This document shows, piece after piece, positions 1 to 8,295 of a stretch of DNA of 21,109 nucleotides. A model generated the notes under the pieces. It made no database searches. It was given only the letters and a program-made list of their open reading frames with translations, and was not told the DNA's origin. Where the stretch lies: assembly GCA_002382755.1 (NCBI GenBank), contig DFZT01000041.1, forward strand, positions 674 to 21,782, in the 5' to 3' direction. This stretch comes from Firmicutes bacterium UBA4049. Its GTDB lineage: Bacteria; Bacillota; Desulfotomaculia; Desulfotomaculales; Nap2-2B. The position numbers and the translations under genes are program-made. Every line of letters begins with the position of its first letter. Position 1 is the stretch's first letter.

Positions 1-2
1 TA

Positions 3-182
3 ATCCTGGTAGTCGCCCTCGCCCTGATTATTTTCGGACCCGGCAAACTGCCCGAAGTAGGAAAGGCAATTGGCAAAACCATTAATGAATTCAGACGTTC
101 ATCAAAAGAAGTAATTGAAGAAAAAGTTGAAGCGGCCGCCGACACAGAAGGTTCCCAGGCGGTCAAGGCGACAAAGGGTTAA
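3..182 (+). CDS. tatA: TatA/TatE-family twin-arginine translocase subunit, 3' part (5' end outside window)
   Basis: The visible 59 residues begin inside the membrane helix ([19 protein letters not shown]) and run through the hinge, the amphipathic helix (KAIGKTINEFRRS) and a charged, poorly ordered tail to a TAA stop. This FGPxKLPE-G hinge followed by an amphipathic helix is diagnostic of TatA. TatA oligomerises in the cytoplasmic membrane to form the protein-conducting element of the Tat pathway. The start codon and first residues lie before base 1. tatC starts 15 bases after the stop, so the two are almost certainly co-transcribed. A glycine replaces the more usual Lys/Arg in the FGPxK hinge. 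It differs clearly from the second tatA at 6422-6673, so the two are paralogues rather than an assembly duplicate. Confidence 0.93.
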   Translation: MLVVALALIIFGPGKLPEVGKAIGKTINEFRRSSKEVIEEKVEAAADTEGSQAVKATKG

Positions 183-197
183 ACATTCAAAGGGAAA

Positions 198-986
198 GTG
201 GTTGATTTGGCCGAAAAACATGGTGAAATGCCCGTTATGGAACACCTGGAGGAACTCCGGCGGGTAATTATAGTTTCTCTTGTAGCAACGACTGTACTGG
301 CTGTGGCTGCTTATTTCTTTAGCGACCGGATTTTGGCCTTTCTTCTTGACCCCGTAACCAAACTGGGTCATCAGGTGATCTTTACCGGTGTTACGGAAGC
401 TTTTTTTGTAAAAATAAAGGTGTCTTTCTTTGCCGGTTTCCTGGCTGCCCTGCCGATTATCCTCTGGCAGATCTGGAGTTTTATCATGCCGGCCTTAAGA
501 AAACATGAGAAAGCTTATTTTACCTTAAGCGTGCTGGTATCTTTCATCTGTTTTTGGGGCGGCATAGTCTTTGGATTTTTTGGAGTATACCGTTACGGCA
601 TAATGTTTCTGCTGCGCTTTGCCGGCCCCGAATTATTCCCCATGCTGACGATTGACAAATATATTTCTTTTACAATTACTTTTCTGCTGCCTTTCGGGAT
701 TATCTTTGAAATGCCCCTGGTAGCCTTTTTCCTGGCCAAACTGGAAATGATCAGTTACAAGTTTTTAGCCAGGCACAGGCGTTATGCCTTCCTGGCAATT
801 ATTGTTATTGCCGCTGTAATTACCCCGACACCGGATATGATAACCTGTTTGCTGGTCAGCGGGCCGCTTTATTTTCTTTATGAAATAAGCATCTGGATCG
901 TCCGCCTGATTGAACGGGGAATTGCCAAAAGAAAGCATGCCGAAGAACTGGACGAGCTTGCTGGCGCGCAATCGGCCGCCAGTTGA
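198..986 (+). CDS. tatC: Sec-independent protein translocase TatC
   Basis: A 262-residue polytopic membrane protein with six predicted helices, close to the usual TatC length of about 250. The N-terminal cytoplasmic motif MEHLEELRR (residues 14-22), which belongs to the twin-arginine signal recognition surface, is present. So is the C-terminal PTPDMITCLLVSGPLYFLYE region. TatC recognises twin-arginine signal peptides and recruits TatA for export of folded proteins. The start is uncertain: the GTG at 198 has AGGG only 3 bases upstream, TTG at 207 is 12 bases from it, and ATG at 228 would give the typical MPVMEHLEEL start. The gene follows tatA closely and precedes a formate dehydrogenase with a Tat signal, so it lies beside an obvious client. 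Confidence 0.96.
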   Translation: MVDLAEKHGEMPVMEHLEELRRVIIVSLVATTVLAVAAYFFSDRILAFLLDPVTKLGHQVIFTGVTEAFFVKIKVSFFAGFLAALPIILWQIWSFIMPALRKHEKAYFTLSVLVSFICFWGGIVFGFFGVYRYGIMFLLRFAGPELFPMLTIDKYISFTITFLLPFGIIFEMPLVAFFLAKLEMISYKFLARHRRYAFLAIIVIAAVITPTPDMITCLLVSGPLYFLYEISIWIVRLIERGIAKRKHAEELDELAGAQSAAS

Positions 987-1136
987 TTGTTAAATTAAAT
1001 TAAATAAGCAGTCAGCATTACAAGCAGGCTAAAAAAGTAAACCGCAATAATTTTTCTTTTGCGTTCAGCCGAAAGATTGCTGACGATTATTAAGGGGGAA
1101 TGCCTATATTTTTTTAGTTCTTTAATGTCTTTGGAT

Positions 1137-1160
1137 AAAGGAGGTTTAATGCTTAACTAA
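1137..1160 (+). promoter_or_regulatory. Strong ribosome binding site with 3-codon mini-ORF in front of the formate dehydrogenase gene
   Basis: An ideal AAAGGAGG (1137-1144) lies 4 bases before ATG CTT AAC TAA (1149-1160). This gives a three-residue ORF in a different frame from the dehydrogenase gene. The dehydrogenase ATG follows one base after that stop, at 1162, which is 17 bases from the AGGAGG and too far for efficient direct initiation. The frame of the large gene has a stop (TAA, 1147-1149) just upstream and no ATG, GTG or TTG between it and 1162. The Tat signal begins at residue 6, so the gene start is well fixed. Reinitiation or coupling after the mini-ORF is inferred. Confidence 0.5.
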
Positions 1161-1161
1161 G

Positions 1162-4100
1162 ATGAAAAAAGATATTAGCCGTCGTGATTTTTTAAAGTAT
1201 TTGGGAGCAGGAGCAGCTGGAACGGCTTTATTTGAGGGCGCCGGCGCAACGCCAGTTTTAGCTGGAGAAAATTCGCCTGATTTTGAAGCGGGCCCTTTTA
1301 AGTTAAAGAAGACCAAGGAAACTTCTTCCGGTTGTTCTTATTGTGGGTGCGGTTGCAGCACAATTGTTTATTCGGAAGGCGACAAGGTAGTTTTTATAGA
1401 AGGAGACCCTGACAGCCCTATTAACGAGGGGACATTATGTCCTAAAGGATCGGCTCTCACAGATGTCTATACTATTGTAGACAAAAAGAAAGGGCGCATC
1501 CTCAACCCGGGGAGGCTGACGCAAGTCCAGTACCGCGCTCCCGGCAGCAGCCAGTGGGAAATAAAAGACTGGGACTGGGCTTTTTCAGAAATTGCCAAGC
1601 GGGTAAAAAAGACTCGTGATGAACACTTTGAAGAAAAAGATGAAAAAGGGGTCACGGTTAACCGCTGCAAAGCCATCTGCCAGATGGGCAGCGCGAATAT
1701 TAACAACGAAGAAGACTATTTGGTAAATAAGCTTATGCGCGGCTCCCTGGGAGTAATCGATCTTGACCACTGCGCCCGCCTCTGACACGCCCCAACCGTA
1801 GCCGGTTTGGCTGCTTCTTTCGGTCGGGGAGTAATGACCAATCATTTTGAGGATTACGTAAACAGCGACTATTTTTTAATCATCGGGGCAAACCCGGCGG
1901 AGGCTCACCCCATGGCCATGCGTCACATTGGCAAGGCCAAAGCAAAAGGCGCCAAAATTATTGTCGTTGACCCGAGATTTACAAAAACAGCCGCCCATGC
2001 GGATATTTACGTTCCTATTCGCCCGGGAACAGACATTGCTTTTCTTCACGGCTTAATCAACTATGCTATTCAAAACGATCTTTACCAGCATGAGTATGTG
2101 CTTAACTATACCAACGCGTCTTACCTGATCAACCCTGACTATAGCTTTACGGACGGTGTTTTTTCCGGCCTGGAGGAAAAAGACGGCAAGCTGTCTTACA
2201 ATAATGCATCGTGGTCTTACCAGACAGACGGCGAGGATTTCCGAAAAGACCCGACTTTGCAGGACCCCCAGTGCGTCTGGCAAATAATGAAAAAACATGT
2301 TTCCCGTTACGACATCAAGACAGTCAGTAATGTTACGGGAACTCCGGAAGATACTTTACAGAAAGCTTACGCGCTTTACTGCAAGTCCGGCAAGCCGGAA
2401 GTGTCAGGTAATTTAATTTACGTATTGGGAATCACCCAGCACAGTTACGGGGCCCAGAACACACGGGCCACTTGCATGGTACAGCTTCTGCTGGGCAATG
2501 TGGGCCTGCCCGGCGGCGGCCTTAACCCTCAGCGGGGGCAGTCAAACGTTCAGGGCGCCTGTGACATGGGCATGCTGTGGAATAACGTTACAGGTTATCT
2601 GAAAGTTCCTGATGCGACAAAACATGCTACATATGAGGACTATTTAAAAGCAGAGTCACCCAAGACAGGGTACTGGTCCAACACACCCAAATTCATGACC
2701 AGTACGCTTAAGGCCTGGTACGGGGAAAAAGCAACCAAAGAAAACGATTTTTGCTTCGACTGGCTTCCTAAGACAGAAGGGAAAAGCCACTCCCACATGG
2801 ATTCATATGCAGGCCTGGAAGAAGGAGAGATTAAAGGTGTCTTCTGCTGGGCCGAGAATCCGTCCGTAGCCGGACCCGACGCCTCTCACGAGGTCAAGGC
2901 CCTGGAAAAAGCGGACTGGATGGTCTGCGTCGATGTATTTGAAAACGAAACAGCCGCTTTCTGGAAGCGTCCGGGAGTAAACCCGGCTGATATACAAACT
3001 GAAGTTTTTCTGCTGCCGGCAGCCCATATATATGAAAAAAACGGAACGCGGACAAATAGTTCCCGTGACGTCCAATGGCGGTGGAAGGCTGTCGAACCGC
3101 CTGGGCAGGCAAAAAGCGATCTCTGGATTGCCGACCGGCTTTATAAAGCTATCCGCAAGGAATACGAAAGCGGCGGCAAATTTATCGACCCCATCATGAA
3201 CCTGACCTGGAATTACGACAAGCCGGGACAGGACGAGCCGGATGTAGAAAAAGTAGCAATTGAAATTAACGGTTTCAAAGTAGAAGACGGCACAGTTCTG
3301 GGTACATTCGCCGACCTTAAAGACGACGGTTCTACAGCCTGCGGTGTCTGGATTTACGCAGGTTATTATTACGTTGATCCCAAAGAGACGGACCCGCTGC
3401 TGAAGGTGCCGGCCACCAAAAGACACGGCACGGAGGATAAAACCGGGCTTGCTATATATCCAAAATGGACTTTTGCCTGGCCCTTGAACCGGCGCATTGT
3501 TTACAACCGTTGTTCGTCAAACCCGGCCGGACAGCCCTGGAATCCGAAAAGAGCCTATATATTCTGGGACGGAGCAAAGTGGGTTACCCCCGATGTCCCC
3601 GATTTCGGCGCCAAGGACGCGAAGACAAAAGAGCCGAACCCGCCGGAAAAAACAGCCCATGCGCCTTTTATTATGACTGCTGACGGACAGGCACACTTTT
3701 TTGTTCCTTCCAGCCTTATATCGACTTCACAATTGAAGGAAGGTCCTATGCCGGAGCATTATGAACCGGTAGAAAGCCCGGTGAAAAATCCGATCAGTAA
3801 ACAGCAGAACAATCCTGTGGCCAAAAAATGGAAGGGCGAATTTTCCAAGCTGGCCGAAGTCGGCAGCAAGGACTTCCCCTATGTGGCTACCACAGTGCAT
3901 TATATCGAACATTATCAAACCGGCGTAAGAACCAGAAACAGCCCCTACCTGGTAGAGCTGATGCCGGAGCAGTTTGCCACTATATCGCCAGGCCTGGCCA
4001 ATCAACTGGGAATAAAACCTGGTGATGATATAATTGTAAGCAGCGCCCGGGCGGAAATAACATGCAAGGCCAATGTCTTACCGATTGTCCAGCCCCTGGT

Positions 4101-4263
4101 TGTCAACGGCAGTCCCGTAGAAATTGTTTCCCTGCCCTGGAGCTGGGGCTTTATGGGATTGTCCAAGGGCGCGATTGGGAACGAGTTAACACCTTTTGTA
4201 GCTTGTCCTAATGTTACCGTTCCCGAATACAAAGCTTTTCTTGTTAACGTCAGAAAAGCATAA
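1162..4263 (+). CDS. fdnG: Formate dehydrogenase catalytic subunit, selenocysteine-containing, Tat-exported (FdnG type)
   Basis: This gene encodes 1033 residues including selenocysteine, near the roughly 1015 of E. coli FdnG. It oxidises formate to CO2 at a Mo- or W-bis-pyranopterin centre. A twin-arginine signal is seen at residues 6-12 (SRRDFLK) with a hydrophobic stretch to about residue 34. A [4Fe-4S] motif follows (Cys58, Cys61, Cys65, Cys93, then Lys95). The frame then meets TGA at 1783-1785 within DHCARL-U-HAPTVAGL, which is the selenocysteine active site of FdnG-type enzymes, followed by His209. The reading frame continues unbroken to 4263, ending in the molybdopterin dinucleotide-binding domain. 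Simple translation splits it into 1162-1785 and 1807-4263. Sec-dependent readthrough is inferred from homology and from the hairpin just after the UGA; no Sec machinery genes are in the window. It forms an operon with the next two subunits. Confidence 0.95.
1783..1829 (+). promoter_or_regulatory. Selenocysteine UGA codon and bacterial SECIS-like hairpin
   Basis: The UGA at 1783-1785 is followed by a foldable stem. CCCC-A-ACCG (1790-1798) pairs with CGGT-C-GGGG (1821-1829) with one A/C mismatch. An inner helix AGCC (1800-1803) / GGCT (1809-1812) closes the pentaloop GGTTT (1804-1808). The loop GGU begins 18 bases after the UGA, the same spacing I count for the E. coli fdhF element as I remember it. 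A GGU in the apical loop is the known SelB-recognition feature. An 8-base asymmetric internal loop (1813-1820) is less canonical. The hairpin lies within the coding sequence, as bacterial SECIS elements do. Confidence 0.82.
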
Positions 4264-4307
4264 CTAATTGGCTTTTCAGATTAACTAGCTAAAATGGAGG
4301 TGTAATA

Positions 4308-5123
4308 ATGCCCAAAGGTGTCCTAGTGGATGTTTCCCGCTGCATTGGCTGCAGGAGCTGCCAGGTTGCCTGCAAATCGTGGAACGATTTGCCTGCCACG
4401 CAAACTGGATTCAGCAACAGTTGGGATAACCCCCCTGATTTAACTGCCACCAACTGGACGCGGGTAGGCTACCACCTGATTGAAAAAGAGGGCCAGTTGA
4501 AATGGCGTTTTGTCAAGAGACAGTGCATGCACTGCGACGAACCGGCATGTGAATCAGCCTGCTTTACCCATTCTTTTGTAAAGACAAAAGAAGGCGCGGT
4601 AATTTACAAGCCGACCGAACTAAAGAAGGATTACTGCGTCGGCTGCCGTTACTGCATGATTGCCTGTCCGTTTTCTGTGCCGAAGTTCGAATGGGATAAA
4701 TCTTTTCCCTTTGTCCGCAAGTGCCGGTTCTGTTATGACCGTATAAAAGAAGGACTGGAGCCCGCCTGTGTATCAGCCTGCATATCTGGCGCGCTGAAAT
4801 TTGGCGAAAGAGAAGAATTACTTGCTGAGGCTAAGCAAAGAATCGACAGCAACCCCAACTACCAGAAACGGGTTTATGGCGAAAAAGAATACGGGGGCAC
4901 TTCCTGGATGTATATCTCCGATGTTCCCTTTGAGGACATTGGTTTCAAAGAAAATGTCTCCGAAAAACCAATTCCTTTATATTCCTGGAACGTTCTCAAG
5001 TGGACTCCCTGGATCTTTGTGGGCTGGGGAGCAATCCTGACTGCATTATATACTTATAACAAAAGACGGGCCGAAGTTCATCATGAGGAAGAAATGTATG
5101 CGCCTGTTCAAGATGAGGAATAA
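4308..5123 (+). CDS. fdnH: Formate dehydrogenase iron-sulfur (electron transfer) subunit
   Basis: A 271-residue ferredoxin-like subunit with 16 cysteines in four [4Fe-4S] sets: 12/15/18/22, 73/76/81/85, 110/113/116/120 and 139/142/154/158. This is the four-cluster pattern of FdnH, HybA and DmsB-type subunits, which carry electrons from the catalytic subunit to the membrane subunit. A single C-terminal hydrophobic segment (about 228-247, WTPWIFVGWGAILTALY) followed by KRR resembles the membrane anchor of FdnH. There is no signal peptide of its own, so it is probably exported as a passenger with the Tat-tagged catalytic subunit. The start ATG has GGAGG upstream. It is 44 bases after the catalytic gene and 16 bases before the NrfD-like gene. 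Confidence 0.93.
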   Translation: MPKGVLVDVSRCIGCRSCQVACKSWNDLPATQTGFSNSWDNPPDLTATNWTRVGYHLIEKEGQLKWRFVKRQCMHCDEPACESACFTHSFVKTKEGAVIYKPTELKKDYCVGCRYCMIACPFSVPKFEWDKSFPFVRKCRFCYDRIKEGLEPACVSACISGALKFGEREELLAEAKQRIDSNPNYQKRVYGEKEYGGTSWMYISDVPFEDIGFKENVSEKPIPLYSWNVLKWTPWIFVGWGAILTALYTYNKRRAEVHHEEEMYAPVQDEE

Positions 5124-5139
5124 GGAGGTGCTCGTTTAG

Positions 5140-6324
5140 GTGGACTACAAAATCTGGCGTTTTGGAAAGTGGCATTTCCGGCTCACATCCACAAGATATG
5201 TTTTAATGGCTTTAGTGGCAATTATGGTTGTTGCGGCAATTTTCCGTTTTGTCCTCGGACTTGGAGCAGTAACCAATTTAAATGACCAATGGCCATGGGG
5301 ATTGTGGATCGGCTTTGATTTACTCTGCGGAATCGCGTTGGCCGGCGGCGGCTTCAGCACTGCGCTGATCGTCCATGTTTTGCACAAGGAAAAATATGCG
5401 CCGATAGTCCGTGCAGCGCTTGTAACATCAATGCTCGGCTACATTATATCCCTGGTCAGCCTTTTCTTTGACATTGGAAGATGGTTTAATTTCTGGCGCC
5501 CCTTCTTTTACTGGGGATACCACTCCGTTCTGTTCGAAGTATTCTGGTGTATAGCCTTGTATACATTGATCCAGGTTCTGGAGTTCGGAGATATCTTCTT
5601 TGAAAGGGTAAAGTCCCGTCCGCTGAAAGGCATCCTGGAAAAATTAATGCCCTTCTTGCTGATTTTAGGAATTATCCTGCCTACCCTCCACCAATCGTCG
5701 CTGGGTTCGCTCTTCGTAGTAGCGGTAGACAAACTTAATCCCTTATGGTGGTCGATGATTATCCCGTTCTTCTTCGTCTGGTCAGCTTTCTTCCTTGGAC
5801 CGGCAATGGTTACCTTTGAAGGCTCAATCGCTGCGAGGTCTTACGGGAGGCAGCCTGAAACGGAGGTTTACCAGAGCCTTACCAAGGTTACGCTTTGCAT
5901 GCTAATTGTTTACCTGATTGTCAAGATAATTGATCTAAACTACCGCGGCGTATACTCCCTTGCCTTCAACGGTTCTTTCGAAAGCAACATGTTCCTTATC
6001 GAAATGATCGGCGGGATAATTATACCGATTATAATGTACGCTATCCCCTCCATCAGAAAATCCCAGCAGGGAGTTGCCATAGCGTCGTTTTTGGTAGTCG
6101 CCGGCGTGATCTTTAACCGTGTGAATGTCAACTTTACCGGGATGGCCCAGGCCGTGGGCGGAAGTTATTTCCCGAGCATCTGGGAATGGGCAATCACCCT
6201 TGGCTTCTGGAGCTTCCTGGTCCTGGCCTACTGCTTTATAGCTGAAAACTTTGCCATTCTTCCCAAAGAGGAACATGCGGGAGCAAAGGTATCTCACGCG
6301 CCGGGAAAGGGAATAGCCGGTTAG
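5140..6324 (+). CDS. NrfD/HybB-like membrane subunit of formate dehydrogenase
   Basis: A 394-residue integral membrane protein with about nine hydrophobic helices. Its first helix follows a short cytoplasmic start (MDYKIWRFGKWHF), and WPWGLWIGFDLLCGIALAGGGF in helix 2 is characteristic of the NrfD/HybB family. Such subunits carry no heme and exchange electrons with menaquinone, so this enzyme probably links periplasmic-side formate to the quinone pool in place of a cytochrome b FdnI. The GTG start at 5140 is bounded by an in-frame TAG at 5137-5139, and AAGGAGG (5122-5128) lies 11 bases upstream and overlaps the end of the preceding gene. It is the last gene of the operon; a strong hairpin terminator follows within 25 bases. 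The direction of electron flow cannot be read from the sequence. Confidence 0.9.
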   Translation: MDYKIWRFGKWHFRLTSTRYVLMALVAIMVVAAIFRFVLGLGAVTNLNDQWPWGLWIGFDLLCGIALAGGGFSTALIVHVLHKEKYAPIVRAALVTSMLGYIISLVSLFFDIGRWFNFWRPFFYWGYHSVLFEVFWCIALYTLIQVLEFGDIFFERVKSRPLKGILEKLMPFLLILGIILPTLHQSSLGSLFVVAVDKLNPLWWSMIIPFFFVWSAFFLGPAMVTFEGSIAARSYGRQPETEVYQSLTKVTLCMLIVYLIVKIIDLNYRGVYSLAFNGSFESNMFLIEMIGGIIIPIIMYAIPSIRKSQQGVAIASFLVVAGVIFNRVNVNFTGMAQAVGGSYFPSIWEWAITLGFWSFLVLAYCFIAENFAILPKEEHAGAKVSHAPGKGIAG

Positions 6325-6344
6325 TTTTTCAAAAAAGAACCTAA

Positions 6345-6382
6345 AAAAAGCAGGGCGCCTTTTTTCCGGCGTCCTGCTTTTT
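6345..6382. terminator. Bidirectional rho-independent terminator between the formate dehydrogenase operon and tatA
   Basis: AGCAGGGCGCC (6349-6359) pairs with GGCGTCCTGCT (6368-6378) with one G-T wobble around an 8-base loop. The stem is extended by A-runs on the left and T-runs on the right, so it can end transcripts in both directions. It sits between the convergent ends of the NrfD-like gene (6324) and tatA (6422). Confidence 0.92.
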
Positions 6383-6384
6383 AT

Positions 6385-6414
6385 ATTAAGTATTAATTTT
6401 ATTAAGTATTAATT
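6385..6414. repeat. 14-base tandem-like direct repeat
   Basis: ATTAAGTATTAATT occurs at 6385-6398 and again at 6401-6414, a period of 16 bases. It lies in the AT-rich gap between the terminator and the end of tatA. No function is apparent; slippage duplication is the simplest origin. Confidence 0.6.
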
Positions 6415-6421
6415 CTATGTT

Positions 6422-6673
6422 TTAACTCTTTTGATTAACTTGCTGAACTGCAGTTATATCCTTTTTAACCTCGGTTATATCCTTTGTAACCTCTTCTTTT
6501 ATTTCATCGGTAACTTCTGTAACTTCGCTTAAACTCGAGGCCGTCGCCCTGCGAAATTCGTTTAGTGTCTTGCCCAGAGACCTCCCAACCTCTGGAAGTT
6601 TTCGCGGCCCGAAAATAATCAGGGCCAGTACTAAGATTAAGATAAGTTCAGGCATACCCATACTGGGAAACAT
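6422..6673 (-). CDS. tatA: TatA/TatE-family twin-arginine translocase subunit (second copy)
   Basis: An 83-residue protein with a short N-terminus ([10 protein letters not shown]), one membrane helix ([12 protein letters not shown]), the [10 protein letters not shown] hinge, the amphipathic helix [12 protein letters not shown] and an acidic/basic alternating tail with a repeated DIT-V pattern ([13 protein letters not shown]) that may be helical. All parts of TatA are present. A GGAG sits 7 bases before the ATG on the minus strand. It is encoded convergently to the formate dehydrogenase operon and 101 bases downstream of rnhB on the same strand, so it may be read from the rnhB unit or from its own promoter. 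I see no convincing -35/-10 pair in the gap. Bacteria often keep two TatA paralogues of overlapping function. Confidence 0.93.
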   Translation of the reverse strand: MFPSMGMPELILILVLALIIFGPRKLPEVGRSLGKTLNEFRRATASSLSEVTEVTDEIKEEVTKDITEVKKDITAVQQVNQKS

Positions 6674-6774
6674 AAAACCACTCCTTATGTCATTTTGCGA
6701 AATAATAAACAGATCATGCCCAACATGCTCAATATGGTATAATTCGTTGCGAAAGATCGAAATTCCTGCATCCT

Positions 6775-7440
6775 CTAAATTATTTCAGCAACGGTTTTCA
6801 ATGATTCTTTGACAGGAGAGAAGTCCATTCTGTGGATTGGTGAAGGGCCGCGGGAAGATAATATCTTTAGATGCGCGGCGGTTGGGTAACCCTTATTCGT
6901 GTTAAAGCCATATCCCGGATAAATTTGATGGTAAACCTGCATGAGTTGGTCACGGGTGACTTTCGCCAGTATTGACGCCGCCGCTATAGAGGCGCTTGAC
7001 CCGTCACCGCCGACAAGAGCCTGCTGGGGAATCTGTAACCCGTCTATATATGTCCTGCCGTCTATAAGCATATAATCAGGAACAGCGTCAAGGCCTTTAA
7101 CCGCCCTTTTCATAGCTAAAACAGACGCCCAATGGATATTTATCCACTTTATTTCACAAACTGTCGCCAAACTCACCGACCAGGCTACGGCAGCTTTTTT
7201 AATCTGAAAAGCAAGTGTTTCCCTTTTTGCTGCGGAAAGTTTTTTTGAATCATCCAGCCCGTACAGCCTGATCTGTTCCGGCAGGATAACCGCCGCAGCG
7301 ACTACAGGGCCTGCCAAAGGGCCTCGGCCGGCTTCGTCAACACCGGCTATAAAGGAATAGCCTTTAAGCTTGAGTTCCTTTTCATGACTGAGCAGGCTAT
7401 TCAGTTTTTCCTGAAGTACGGCTTGGTCTTTCTTTTTCAT
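6775..7440 (-). CDS. rnhB: Ribonuclease HII
   Basis: A 221-residue RNase HII, which cleaves the RNA strand of RNA-DNA hybrids and removes misincorporated ribonucleotides. The signature [14 protein letters not shown] starts at residue 33, with the acidic residues Asp35 and Glu36. DDSKKLS follows at 63-69, LIDG gives Asp127, and [18 protein letters not shown] gives Asp146. Together these supply the expected four metal-binding acidic residues. The first 30 residues form the N-terminal extension common in Firmicute enzymes. The start is supported by GGAG 7 bases before the ATG, although this makes the gene overlap the end of rbgA by 44 bases. It is the last gene of the rplS-lepB-rbgA-rnhB group. 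Confidence 0.96.
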   Translation of the reverse strand: MKKKDQAVLQEKLNSLLSHEKELKLKGYSFIAGVDEAGRGPLAGPVVAAAVILPEQIRLYGLDDSKKLSAAKRETLAFQIKKAAVAWSVSLATVCEIKWINIHWASVLAMKRAVKGLDAVPDYMLIDGRTYIDGLQIPQQALVGGDGSSASIAAASILAKVTRDQLMQVYHQIYPGYGFNTNKGYPTAAHLKILSSRGPSPIHRMDFSPVKESLKTVAEII

Positions 7441-8287
7441 TCGGCGACTCCAGAGTAATCCGGCCCAGCTTCCCTTCTTTAAATTCCTTTAAAATATGAT
7501 CTGCGGTCCTTAACCTGTCAACATTACCACCGGCAGCTAAAAAGCCCCTCTTCTTTCCAATGAGTTTGATAAGATCACTAGTCTCTAAGGAAACTTCATC
7601 TATTCCGAAGCGCTCTTTTATCAAACCGGGTTTGTTGCAAGTAATCCACTCCAGCAGCCATTCGGAAACTTCCCCCGGATCAAAAACTTCTTTTTTTAAA
7701 GCTCCTGTAACAGCCAGTTTCATGGCCTGGTCTCTGTCGCTAAGCTTTGGCCACAAGATACCCGGCGTATCAAGCATTTCCAGCTTACCGCCGAAGGAAA
7801 TCCATTGCGGGCCCCGTGTAACACCGGGATAATGGCCGGTACGCGCCGGCTTGTTGCCTGCCATTCTATTGATAAACATTGATTTACCGACATTTGGTAT
7901 GCCTACTACCATACATCTCGGCAATGTACGCCTGCTGGATTTTCCTTTTAACAACAACCTTTTTTCTAATTCTAAACCTAAAGTGTTTATGATAACATTC
8001 ATACCCCGTCCGCTGACCAGATCAACCGGCATGGCTACTATGTCATTATCCTTAAACCATTTTACCCATGTTTTTGTATGATGAGTGTCAGCCAAATCGG
8101 CCTTGCTTAGTAAAACAAGAACAGCCTTGCCACCAAGGCGGGATGTTAAGGAAGGGTTATTGCTGCTGGCTGGTATCCGTGCGTCCAGCATTACAAATAC
8201 TGCATCCACAAGTTTAAGGTTCTTTTGGAGGTCTTTTTTGGCCCTGGCCATATGTCCGGGATACCAATTGATATTCGTGTCAGCCAT
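7397..8287 (-). CDS. rbgA: Ribosome biogenesis GTPase RbgA (YlqF)
   Basis: A 296-residue circularly permuted GTPase that acts late in 50S ribosomal subunit assembly. The motif order is G4 first (LLSKADLAD), then G1 (GIPNVGKSMFINRM), then G3 (LDTPGILWP), which is diagnostic of the YlqF/YawG family. The N-terminus INWYPGHMARAKKDL is also typical. I chose ATG at 8285-8287 (MADTNINWYPGHM) because the family starts right before WYPGHM; a longer open frame to 8377 would overlap lepB. No clear Shine-Dalgarno precedes this ATG, and the lepB stop is only 8 bases away, so translational coupling is likely. The C-terminal domain (about 230-296) is the RNA-binding region in this family. Confidence 0.95.
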   Translation of the reverse strand: MADTNINWYPGHMARAKKDLQKNLKLVDAVFVMLDARIPASSNNPSLTSRLGGKAVLVLLSKADLADTHHTKTWVKWFKDNDIVAMPVDLVSGRGMNVIINTLGLELEKRLLLKGKSSRRTLPRCMVVGIPNVGKSMFINRMAGNKPARTGHYPGVTRGPQWISFGGKLEMLDTPGILWPKLSDRDQAMKLAVTGALKKEVFDPGEVSEWLLEWITCNKPGLIKERFGIDEVSLETSDLIKLIGKKRGFLAAGGNVDRLRTADHILKEFKEGKLGRITLESPNEKERPSRTSGKTE

Positions 8288-8295
8288 TTTAGATA

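Noticed and set aside
1783..1806. The UGA as a nonsense mutation or frameshift splitting a formate dehydrogenase pseudogene
   Set aside because: The frame is intact after the codon, the position is the known selenocysteine site, and a SECIS-like hairpin follows.
2803..3426. 207-codon minus-strand open frame inside the formate dehydrogenase gene
   Set aside because: It is antisense to a strongly conserved coding region and shows no family motifs.
3..6673. The two tatA copies as a duplicated assembly segment
   Set aside because: Their hinge, amphipathic helix and tail differ at many positions and they are in opposite orientation with different neighbours.
6674..6774. Promoter for the second tatA (TTGAGC with TTTATT at 17 bases on the minus strand)
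   Set aside because: The -10 matches the consensus at only half its positions; read-through from rnhB is equally possible.
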